DNA from: Bifidobacterium tissieri | GTDB lineage: Bacteria > Actinomycetota > Actinomycetes > Actinomycetales > Bifidobacteriaceae | NCBI RefSeq assembly: GCF_002259645.1 | Contig: NZ_MWWV01000002.1 | Location: forward strand, 1 to 64,000 | Length of the DNA: 64,000 nt | Reading direction: 5' to 3' | Shown here: positions 1-7,467 of the stretch, piece by piece | Layout of the letters: each line of letters opens with the position of its first letter | How positions within the stretch are numbered: the stretch's first letter is position 1 | Made by a program: the position numbers and the translations under genes | Notes under the pieces: generated by a model | What the model saw: only the letters and a program-made list of their open reading frames with translations | What the model was told of the DNA's origin: nothing | The model's database searches: none

Positions 1-201
1 ATGATCCAAAACATCGCAACTCTGCTGGGACTCATCCAAGTCGTATTCGAACTCATCGACGCCATTGGCGCCGGAAGCCGGCCGGCACTCGTCGCGGCCG
101 GGGCCCTGATGTTCATCCTGCACGCCATCCACCCGCTCATCAAACGCCGCGGACGCCACACCCGCCACAATCGGCACACAAACCGTGAGAAAGGACTCTA
201 A
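1..201 (+). CDS. Small hydrophobic protein, possibly cut by window edge
   Basis: A 66-residue reading frame opens with ATG at base 1, so the true start may lie upstream. The first ~55 residues are hydrophobic with two likely membrane passes (about residues 5-24 and 28-46). They are followed by a strongly basic tail rich in Arg and His. The architecture resembles a small phage holin or another tiny membrane protein, but no diagnostic motif is present. It ends 61 bases before the first CRISPR repeat and points toward the array. It is not cas2, the gene usually expected beside a type I-E leader. Function unknown; coding status is moderately likely because the frame stays open and the composition fits a membrane protein. 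Confidence 0.4.
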   Translation: MIQNIATLLGLIQVVFELIDAIGAGSRPALVAAGALMFILHAIHPLIKRRGRHTRHNRHTNREKGL

Positions 202-262
202 AGCACCACAAAAGTTCCTATAGCCCTCCGTTCATGCGTCTCCTTTCACTTGCCGCAGGGCC
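202..262 (+). other. Possible CRISPR leader remnant
   Basis: Sixty-one bases separate the small ORF from the first repeat. Type I-E arrays normally have a longer, AT-rich leader at the repeat's 5' side, and the repeat orientation puts that side here. This stretch is not AT-rich and has no obvious promoter, so either the leader overlaps the ORF or the array is no longer next to its original leader. Confidence 0.25.
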
Positions 263-1064
263 GTTTGCCCCGCACACGCGGGGATGATCCCAATCAAACA
301 GGGCAGACAGAGCCACTATTGTGGTTTGCCCCGCACACGCGGGGATGATCCGACGGGGGATGAACCGGCATGACTGTATCGACCGTTTGCCCCGCACACG
401 CGGGGATGATCCGGTCGCGCAGAACTGGAAGCGGCTGGCTGAGAAGTTTGCCCCGCACACGCGGGGATGATCCTTCTTCTGCATGTCGCCGCGTGCCCGG
501 AGCATCGTTTGCCCCGCACACGCGGGGATGATCCTGCCGCTGATGGTCGATCCCAGTTCCTCGAACCGTTTGCCCCGCACACGCGGGGATGATCCGGACA
601 GCACGGCGGGGTCGGGCTGCTCGGTGATGTTTGCCCCGCACACGCGGGGATGATCCGCCGGGAACGGCGGCGACGGCGATGGTGGCGGGTTTGCCCCGCA
701 CACGCGGGGATGATCCGCTCCGGGAACTGCAGGCGAGGGACAGCCTCACGTTTGCCCCGCACACGCGGGGATGATCCGGACCTCGCCAAGGACGTCGCCA
801 CCATGGGCCAGTTTGCCCCGCACACGCGGGGATGATCCGCAGACCGACACGGGCGAGTCGATACCGTCCGAGTTTGCCCCGCACACGCGGGGATGATCCA
901 CCCGTGTACGCGCCGTTCTTCCGCATCGCATCCTGCAGGAGGCCGGATGCGCCGGGAATCGCGTCGGCCAGCTGAGTTTGCCCCGCACACGCGGGGATGA
1001 TCCGATCAGCTGGCCCTTATGCCAAGAGTTCGCCCCGTTTGCCCCGCACACGCGGGGATGATCC
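263..1064 (+). CRISPR. Type I-E CRISPR array, block 1 (13 repeats)
   Basis: Thirteen identical 28-base repeats start at 263, 324, 385, 446, 507, 568, 629, 689, 750, 811, 872, 976 and 1037. The repeat begins GTTTGCCCCGC, has the palindromic stem CCCCGC/GCGGGG, and ends GGGATGATCC, which is the actinobacterial type I-E form. Spacers are 32-33 bases, and most begin with G directly after the repeat, as expected if a PAM-derived base completes a 29-base repeat. One spacer (900-975) is 76 bases. No cas gene lies in the window, so interference and adaptation genes must be elsewhere, probably to the left. The array would be transcribed left to right and processed at the hairpin by Cas6e. Confidence 0.97.
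900..975 (+). other. Oversized 76-base CRISPR spacer
   Basis: This spacer is more than twice the regular length and too short for two spacers plus a lost repeat (94 bases). It starts with A, unlike most spacers, which start with G. The minus strand is open throughout in one frame and reads like coding sequence (a stretch including LADAIPGASGLLQDAM). It may be an abnormal acquisition or a recombination product. Confidence 0.8.
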
Positions 1065-1111
1065 ACGACCGAGTTGCAGTCGGTTCCATTCGACCACTCT
1101 GGCAACCCACC
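1065..1111 (-). pseudogene. 5' half of a tRNA gene inside the CRISPR array
   Basis: Read on the minus strand from 1111, the sequence begins GGTGGGTTGCCAGAGTGG and continues into a perfect 5-bp anticodon stem (ACCGA/TCGGT) around the loop CTGCAAC. The loop would present anticodon GCA (Cys). The long D-arm resembles serine (class II) tRNAs more than ordinary tRNA-Cys. The homology stops just after the anticodon stem, exactly at the CRISPR repeat ending at 1064, so the T-arm and the 3' acceptor strand are missing. It cannot make a functional tRNA. Confidence 0.7.
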
Positions 1112-1200
1112 AAGTGATATAATCGATGTGTTGAAGCGTCTTGGATTGACACCTCCTTTCAACACATGCATTGCGCATGTGGGTGACATTTCAGGGCGCT

Positions 1201-1531
1201 TCATCGTATTCTGCGTAATTGCCCGTCCTTGCCGATGATGTAGACCATGCCATCTTTGAAACGGCGGCTACGTTTGATGCACCGGATAAGCTCTTCGTCA
1301 GACATGCCCTTATTATCGACATTGTCGATAACCACTCGTTTAGCATCCAGCTTGTTGCTCGTCTTCTTAAGATGCGTGTCAATCGTGTTTTTGCTGGATG
1401 TATCTCGGAGGGTTTTTATCTCGATACCGTTCATCAGATCGGATAATCCGTAGTTTCTGTTTTCTCCCTTGACTGGATCGAATTTGTCTACGAAATCCTG
1501 TTTGAAGATGGCTGCAACACCATTCGCTTGC
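1201..1531 (-). pseudogene. C-terminal fragment of a nuclease-toxin-like protein
   Basis: On the minus strand a 110-codon frame runs out of the repeat at 1532 and ends with TGA at 1201. After a few junction residues it reads like a real protein. The pattern NGIEIKTL, then a Lys/Asn/Thr segment, HLKK, RVVIDN, MSDEEL and a basic C-terminal strand resembles CdiA-CT / phage-associated Barnase-EndoU-ColicinE5/D-RelE-like (PBECR/tRNase) toxin domains. These domains often sit at the C-terminus of phage head or contact-dependent toxins. The N-terminus is replaced by a CRISPR repeat, so there is no native start. About 40 bases past the stop lies a perfect Shine-Dalgarno-like GAAAGGAGGT, but no immunity gene follows. 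The family assignment rests on motif resemblance only. Confidence 0.55.
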
Positions 1532-3206
1532 GTTTGCCCCGCACACGCGGGGATGATCCGTTGCCCACGGCCTTGCCGGACTGGGCGGTGATGTTTGCCC
1601 CGCACACGCGGGGATGATCCGCGCGTGCGCGAACTGAGCGCCACAATCACCGCGTTTGCCCCGCACACGCAGGGATGATCCGCGGACACGGTTGGCGAGC
1701 ACGTCGACGGCCTTGTTTGCCCCGCACACGCGGGGATGATCCGTTGTTCACCTGGGCGACGTCGATCTTCTCGATGTTTGCCCCGCACACGCGGGGATGA
1801 TCCGTCGTCGATGACGTCGATGGTGACGTCGAGTTCGTTTGCCCCGCACACGCGGGGATGATCCGTGTCGCGGCCCTTGGCGTTCAGGGCGTCGAAAGTT
1901 TGCCCCGCACACGCGGGGATGATCCGCCGTGGGCCTCAGCAAGAACGAATACAACGAGGTTTGCCCCGCACACGCGGGGATGATCCGCACGCCGTACCGT
2001 TCGGCGCGGCGGGCAACATGTTTGCCCCGCACACGCGGGGATGATCCGGAGGCCGCGAAACGATTGCACCAGTGGATCATGTTTGCCCCGCACACGCGGG
2101 GATGATCCGCGCGTAGCCGCCGGGACGGTTCAGCGCGGCCAGTTTGCCCCGCACACGCGGGGATGATCCGAACTGTTCAACCGTCTGCTGCCACGCGGAC
2201 GTGTTTGCCCCGCACACGCGGGGATGATCCGTTCTGCACGATGATGGATCGTCCCGTTCCCTCGTTTGCCCCGCACACGCGGGGATGATCCGCTCCGCCC
2301 CTGCTCGTGCATGGAACACAGGATGTTTGCCCCGCACACGCGGGGATGATCCGTGCTCGGTGTGCAGGATTCACGGCGGGGTGAAGTTTGCCCCGCACAC
2401 GCGGGGATGATCCGACCGACGGCATGACCGAGGCCGAAACCTCCACGTTTGCCCCGCACACGCGGGGATGATCCTCGTCCGCGGACGTGGGCGAGCAGAT
2501 GGTCCACGTTTGCCCCGCACACGCGGGGATGATCCGGCATCGAGATATGCGAGGCCACCAACCGCGCTGTTTGCCCCGCACACGCGGGGATGATCCGACT
2601 ATTTCATGCGGGTGAAGGTGGTCGATGCCGTTTGCCCCGCACACGCGGGGATGATCCGGGGACGGCGTTCCTGAGGCAGTCCAACGGCAAGTTTGCCCCG
2701 CACACGCGGGGATGATCCGACTATTTCATGCGGGTGAAGGTGGTCGATGCCGTTTGCCCCGCACACGCGGGGATGATCCGTTCCGCGTCCATACGGGTTT
2801 CCTCGCTTTCCTGTTTGCCCCGCACACGCGGGGATGATCCGCTGGTGGGTTGGGGCAGGATGCCGATGCGGGTGTTTGCCCCGCACACGCGGGGATGATC
2901 CGTTCATGCCGATGATCACCGGCGCGATGAACGCGTTTGCCCCGCACACGCGGGGATGATCCGTTCTACGACTCGTCGGGCGCGCGCGTCGGCGAGTTTG
3001 CCCCGCACACGCGGGGATGATCCTCAGCGGCCAGCTCGTACCCGACTGCCGCACCTGTTTGCCCCGCACACGCGGGGATGATCCGAACAGGGCGAGACCG
3101 GCCGCGAGCGCGGCGACGTTTGCCCCGCACACGCGGGGATGATCCGCTGGGAAGACCAGACCGCCTTGGTGGTCTGGCGTTTGCCCCGCACACGCGGGGA
3201 TGATCC
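1532..3206 (+). CRISPR. Type I-E CRISPR array, block 2 (28 repeats)
   Basis: Twenty-eight repeats of the same 28-base sequence occur every 61 bases without exception, starting at 1532 and ending with the copy at 3179-3206. All 27 spacers are 33 bases. One repeat (1654) has a single G-to-A change in the right arm of the stem (CGCAGGG). The spacers at 2597-2629 and 2719-2751 are identical. Orientation is the same as block 1, so the two blocks are one array split by the 467-base insert at 1065-1531. Both terminal repeats are perfect, so neither end shows the decay typical of an old trailer. Confidence 0.97.
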
Positions 3207-3392
3207 GCGCAGATCATCAACCAGTGGGCGCGGTTCGAGGTGTCGGCGGTGGCAGACTACGGAAATCTTCCCCATCAAAAACAGCACACGAGCGACGGCA
3301 ACGTGTTCGAGCTGTCGTTCGACGGCAGAACATTCCGGATAAGCCAAACCGGGTCGAGAATGCCAAGATTGGACTACTGGTCGACCACATAA
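3207..3392 (+). pseudogene. Coding remnant abutting the last CRISPR repeat
   Basis: A frame starting at the first base after the last repeat reads 61 sense codons and stops at TAA 3390-3392. It includes segments such as IINQWARFEVSAVADYG and NVFELSFDGRTFRIS, with natural protein composition. In the same frame the repeat itself contains TGA, so the coding similarity begins exactly at the repeat boundary. The first 33 bases start with G and have the length of a spacer, but no repeat follows. This is either a truncated phage or plasmid gene joined to the array, or coding sequence carried in with a spacer. Function not recognised. Confidence 0.45.
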
Positions 3393-3540
3393 AACGTACA
3401 AACGTAACGTACCGCTACTGAGTTTGATCGAGGTGGTCGAGCGCATCGGCGTTATCAGGGGGCTTGGCCAACTACAACCTTCCCAGACCCAAAGCTATGG
3501 TCGGCCGGGCTCGCAGCTGGCCACCGTAGCTGGAATGGTT

Positions 3541-3890
3541 CTGGGTATTCCCGGACTCCAAAAATCGGATCTGGGTATTCCCGTATCATGAACACCCCCG
3601 ACACAGGGTCTTCGTGATACGGAAATACCCAGACTCAGTTATCTATACCGGTTTGACCCAGACTTATCGTCCGGGAATACCCAAACCGGTGTCCGGAAAT
3701 ACCCAGACCAAAGTCCATCGAGTCCGGGTATACCCAAACCCGTGTCCGGCTTGACCCAGATCAGAGTCAACCGTGTCCAGAAATACCCAAACCGGTGTCC
3801 GGAAATACCCAGAACCGTGTCCGGAAATACCCAGATCAGAATCCACCGTATCCGGAAATACCCAAACCCGTGTCCGGTTCGACCCAATAT
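3541..3890. repeat. GGGTATACCC-family repeat cluster 1
   Basis: About a dozen imperfect units are spaced 20-31 bases apart. Left units read CTGGGTATTCCCGGACTCC; right units are the reverse type, CCGTGTCCGGAAATACCCA, with variants carrying TTGACCCA or GTATACCCA. Two facing units around a short loop (3571-3633) form a near-perfect hairpin. A second pair (3541 with 3648-3663) is concentric with it. The same hairpin, diverged, recurs at 51922-51984, and half-units recur at 28146-28415. No gene is present here. Confidence 0.8.
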
Positions 3891-3957
3891 TCGCCAAGAT
3901 CCCCGATACCTGACCAGGTACGATCCCGCATGCACCTATTCCCGCTATCCCTCCTCG

Positions 3958-4302
3958 CTATCCCTCCGGCCAAAGATAGGCAAACATGGCATCGAATGCC
4001 GCCATGGCCTGTTCGATGGGCGTGGCGTCGGCGGGGACGGGCGTAGGTGATTGGCTGATGAGCAGGGCACGGTAGCCGTCGTAATACTCGGAATCGATGT
4101 CGGCGAGATAGTCCTCGTACCGTTCGGTCATGTACTGGTAGGCCATGTCCCGCGTGGTCTGTCCGGCATGGTTGATGGCGAGATAGTTATGTCCGTCGGA
4201 GCAGCACTCCCAGTAGGCGATGATATATCCGACGACTTCGGTGCCGAGTTCACCGAATTTTTCGAATTCACCGAGTTTCCCGAATTCATTGCGTGGCCGC
4301 AT
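3958..4302 (-). CDS. Hypothetical protein, 114 aa
   Basis: An acidic soluble protein with no recognised domain. The N-terminus is a degenerate heptad-like repeat (EFGKLGEFEKFGELG) that arises from a short DNA repeat around GAATTC; it may be an expansion or even precede the true start. The remainder (Trp-Glu-Cys-Cys, then an acidic helical stretch with several Tyr) looks like a natural protein. A weak ribosome-binding site (AGGAA) precedes the ATG at 4302. No operon partner: the next minus-strand gene upstream is over 250 bases away. Confidence 0.5.
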   Translation of the reverse strand: MRPRNEFGKLGEFEKFGELGTEVVGYIIAYWECCSDGHNYLAINHAGQTTRDMAYQYMTERYEDYLADIDSEYYDGYRALLISQSPTPVPADATPIEQAMAAFDAMFAYLWPEG

Positions 4303-4569
4303 AGCGGATTCCTACCATTCTTTCATCATACGGATGCGATGCGGCATACGGATGCAACGAGACGCAACGAGGCCGCATCATAGACAGCACACTGCCATCA
4401 TCGCATTCACCCAAACGGCGTACTCACCGGCCTCACGCCGTACCGTCGTCGTTCCGTCGTCGTTCCGTCACCGTCTGGAGACGTGCCACGACATGTCGGC
4501 GCGAGCTGACTCATCAGTCAGCCAACTCATCAATCAGCCAGCCAGCCCGCCGCCACGCCAGCCCTCCGC

Positions 4570-5871
4570 CTACTCCGCGAACGCGGCGTCCAACGCCTGG
4601 TCAAGATCGGCGATCAGATCCTCGGGATCCTCCAGACCGATGGACAGACGGATCAGATTGTCGGTCACGCCGGCGCGCAGACGGTACTCCTCAGGCACTT
4701 CGCGATGCGTGATGCGGGCCGGGTCCACGATCAGCGAGCGCGCGTCGCCGATGTTGGGGATGTAGGTGAATACGCGCGTGGCGTCGAGCAGTCGGCGTAC
4801 ATGTTCCTCGTCGCCGTCGATGAGGAACGAGAGGATCGTGCCCACGCCGTTCGGATAGTATTTGGCCACCAGATCACGCTGGTCGGTGTCGCCAAGTCCG
4901 GAGTAGTTGACCTTGAGCACGTGCGGGTTGGTCTGCAGGTGCTTGGCGATGGCGGTGGCCGTGGCGACTTCGCGCTGTTCGCGTTCGGGCAGGGTTTCGA
5001 GTCCCATGAGCTGCAGGTAGGCGTTGAACGGGGCCTGCACGGCACCGAATGTGCGCACGTATTTGATGCGCACGCGGCGGATGTATGCCTTGGGGCCGAA
5101 GGCGTCGGCGAAGCTGCGCCAGATGCCGTTGCGTTCGTCGCTGACGACGAGTTCCTTGCGGGTGAACTGCGGGTGGCGGCCGGCGGCCCAGTCGAATCGT
5201 CCGGCGTCGACGACCACGCCGCCGAGTGCGTTGCCGTGTCCGGTGATGCCTTTAGTGGTGGAGTGCACGACCACGTCGGCGCCGAATTCGATCGGGCGGA
5301 ACAGGTAGGGGGTGGGTACGGTGTTGTCGATGATCAGCGGGATGCCGTGCTTGTGGGCGAGGTTGGCGAGCGCTTCCACGTCGGTGATTTCGGTGGACGG
5401 GTTGGCGACGGATTCGGCGAAGATGGCGCGGGTATCGGGCCCGATCTTGGATTCGACTTCCGCGAGGTCGTTGATGTCCTTCACGAAGTCGGTGTGGACG
5501 CCGAACTGGGGGAAGAAGGTTTCCATGGCGTCCACGGATGCGCCGTACAGGTTGGTGGGCGAGATGATGCGTCCGCCGCCTTCGGCTGCGCACAGCAGGG
5601 CGAATGACACTGCGGCCATGCCGCTGGCGACGGCTACGGCGTCGTCGCCTCCTTCAAGCTGGGCGAGGCGCTGTTCGAGCACGTCGATGGTGGGATTGGC
5701 CACACGCGAGTAGGAGAATCCCTGCTCCTCGCCGGCGGCGAGCCTGTCGCCACGGACCGCGGATTCCATGTCGAATGCGGCGCTCTGGTAGATCGGCGGC
5801 GTGGCGGCGTCGTGGTTGGCGCGGTTGTCGTAGCCGCCGTGGATGGCGATGGTGTGGAATCCGTTGGTCAT
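4570..5871 (-). CDS. metY: O-acetylhomoserine sulfhydrylase (MetY-type)
   Basis: A 433-residue PLP enzyme of the Cys/Met metabolism family that would make homocysteine (or transfer another thiol) from O-acetylhomoserine. Diagnostic features are the N-terminal IHGGYDNRANHDAATPPIYQS, the SYSRVANPT phosphate-binding region, the ASGMAA helix, and the PLP lysine at about residue 207 in VVHSTTKGITGHG. The C-terminus has the typical RLSIGLEDPEDLIADL. Full length for the OAH/OAS sulfhydrylase branch, longer than cystathionine gamma-synthase. It lies 50 bases downstream of the M20 amidohydrolase on the same strand, which suggests one transcript for sulfur amino-acid acquisition. Confidence 0.93.
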   Translation of the reverse strand: MTNGFHTIAIHGGYDNRANHDAATPPIYQSAAFDMESAVRGDRLAAGEEQGFSYSRVANPTIDVLEQRLAQLEGGDDAVAVASGMAAVSFALLCAAEGGGRIISPTNLYGASVDAMETFFPQFGVHTDFVKDINDLAEVESKIGPDTRAIFAESVANPSTEITDVEALANLAHKHGIPLIIDNTVPTPYLFRPIEFGADVVVHSTTKGITGHGNALGGVVVDAGRFDWAAGRHPQFTRKELVVSDERNGIWRSFADAFGPKAYIRRVRIKYVRTFGAVQAPFNAYLQLMGLETLPEREQREVATATAIAKHLQTNPHVLKVNYSGLGDTDQRDLVAKYYPNGVGTILSFLIDGDEEHVRRLLDATRVFTYIPNIGDARSLIVDPARITHREVPEEYRLRAGVTDNLIRLSIGLEDPEDLIADLDQALDAAFAE

Positions 5872-5921
5872 GGGATGTTCTCTTTTCTCGTGTGTTCAGT
5901 TGCGCGTATTCGGCCGCGCGT

Positions 5922-7130
5922 TCAGTTGCTGGTACAGATCGTACGACAGATCGGACGACTGTGTGTCGGCGTGGTCTCGTTGAGTTCCGCGAGCGCATGC
6001 TGGGCGATGGCGGTCAGGAATCGTACTCCGGAGATGATGCCGTGCGGGTCGGGTGCGAAGGTGGGACCGTGCGGCGCGTTCGTGTCGCCGGCGCCGATGC
6101 GTACGAACAGTCCGGGTGCGCGGTCGAGGTAGTACGAGAAGTCCTCGCCGCCGAGGTCGGCCCATCCGGGGCGGGTTTCGAGTCCGGTTTCGGCGGCGAT
6201 CTCGCGGCCGACTGCGGCCCAGTGCGGGTCGTTGTCGACGGATGGCGAACCGAAGAACCATTGGACGTCCGCGTTCACCCCGTAGGCGGCGGCTGTGTTC
6301 TCGACGATGCGTACGGCCCGGTCCTTGGCGATCTGCCGGTCGGCGCGTTCGGTGGTGCGTACGGTGCCTTCGAGGAATGCGGTGGATGGCAGCACGTTCC
6401 AGGTGTTGCCGGCCTCGATGTGCGTGACGGACAGTACGGCGGGGTGCACGGGGTCGAGGCTGCGGCTGACGACGGTTTGCAGCGACTGCACGATGGCGGC
6501 CGCGGCCACGATCACGTCGTCGCCTTTGGTGGGTTCGGCGGCGTGGGTGCCGTGCCCGGTCACGGTGATGGCGAATTTGTCGACGGCTCCGGATGTGCCG
6601 CCTTCCTTGATGTAGATGGCTCCGACCTCGCCGGGGGCGTCGTGCGTGCCGAAGAACGCCTGTACGTCGTCGAGTGCGCCGGTGTTGAGCACCTGTACGG
6701 CTCCGGTGGGGCGTTCCTCGGTGGCGCGGCCTTCCTCGGCGGGTTGGAAGATCACCTTGACCGTACCGGCGAGGGTGTTGCGCACGGCCTGCAGTTCAAT
6801 AGCCGCGCCGAGTGCGACGGTGAGGTTGAAGTCGTGCCCGCAGCCGTGCATGTATCCCGCGTGTTCGGACGCGTACGGCAGGCCGGTATTTTCGGTGATC
6901 GGCAGGCCGTCGATGTCGCCGCGCAACGCGATCACCGGACCGGGTTGCGCACCGCGGATGACGGCGACCAGTCCGGTCTTGAGTCCCGTGTTGAGGATTT
7001 CGATGCCGTGGCTCTCAAGGATCCGTCTGATGCGTGCGGTGGTGGTGTGCTCCTCGTATGACGGTTCCGGATGCCGGTGGAACCACCGGTAGTGTTCCAG
7101 CAGACTCTGCTCAAAAGCCGATTCGCTCAT
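5922..7130 (-). CDS. M20-family amidohydrolase (N-acyl amino acid / hippurate type)
   Basis: A metal-dependent aminoacylase-like enzyme, 402 residues from the chosen start. Motifs run in family order: HRHPEPSYEE near residue 18, ALRGDIDGLPI near 68, and MHGCGHD near 94, with the Cys/His metal ligands of the HipO/AmhX group. PAEEG and FFGTHDAPGEVG follow, with a C-terminal DLGGEDFSYYL metal site. The ORF extends to 7232, but the ATG at 7130 is preceded by AAGGA at correct spacing, so I prefer it. The gene is immediately upstream of metY, so a plausible substrate is an N-acylated cysteine or methionine derivative released for salvage; that is inference from context only. Confidence 0.88.
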   Translation of the reverse strand: MSESAFEQSLLEHYRWFHRHPEPSYEEHTTTARIRRILESHGIEILNTGLKTGLVAVIRGAQPGPVIALRGDIDGLPITENTGLPYASEHAGYMHGCGHDFNLTVALGAAIELQAVRNTLAGTVKVIFQPAEEGRATEERPTGAVQVLNTGALDDVQAFFGTHDAPGEVGAIYIKEGGTSGAVDKFAITVTGHGTHAAEPTKGDDVIVAAAAIVQSLQTVVSRSLDPVHPAVLSVTHIEAGNTWNVLPSTAFLEGTVRTTERADRQIAKDRAVRIVENTAAAYGVNADVQWFFGSPSVDNDPHWAAVGREIAAETGLETRPGWADLGGEDFSYYLDRAPGLFVRIGAGDTNAPHGPTFAPDPHGIISGVRFLTAIAQHALAELNETTPTHSRPICRTICTSN

Positions 7131-7467
7131 GGGATCGTCCTTTTTCTCTTGATCGGGCGGCACGGGCCAGTCATACGCGTCCCGTGAAACGTGCAATGTT
7201 TCCATGTAAGCCTGTTTCCCGACACTTGACAACGCGCCGAGTATACGAAGAACTTATGGTCTGTTCGAAACCGTTCGCATGCATTCGTCTGCTCACGGCC
7301 ATACCCTGAAGTCAGGCCCGACGGATATATCACATATCGGAATGAATGATCAGTATTCCGACATCACCGCCGCCGACGCCCGGACCGGGCATGATCGCGA
7401 CGATCATCGCCCGTCATCCGAACAGGGCCCGACCATAACCAACGCCATAACCAACGAAGGACGACCG
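7131..7467. other. Divergent intergenic region
   Basis: This 337-base stretch lies between the divergent amidohydrolase and esterase genes and must carry promoters for both. A TTGACA-like hexamer occurs at 7226, but no well-spaced -10 was found. Near 7425-7455 a short direct repeat (CCATAACCAACG) precedes the esterase ribosome-binding site. No additional gene is seen. Confidence 0.4.

Noticed and set aside
1140-1175. ACACCTCCTTTC as the 3' end of a 16S rRNA
   Set aside because: Only the anti-Shine-Dalgarno core matches; no upstream rRNA sequence. On the other strand it is simply a strong ribosome-binding-like motif.
218-3446. Many overlapping frames across the CRISPR region (Arg/Gly/Asp-rich repeats such as SSPRVRGK or DHPRVCGAN)
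   Set aside because: They are translations of the CRISPR repeat itself, with a period of 61 bases, and no ribosome-binding sites.
4705-5607. Long plus-strand frame opposite metY
   Set aside because: Antisense shadow of the minus-strand gene, Gly/Val/Glu-rich codon artefact; metY has full family motifs.
7279-7467. N-terminal extension of the esterase
   Set aside because: Low-complexity His/Asp-rich sequence with no site; the family starts near the chosen ATG.
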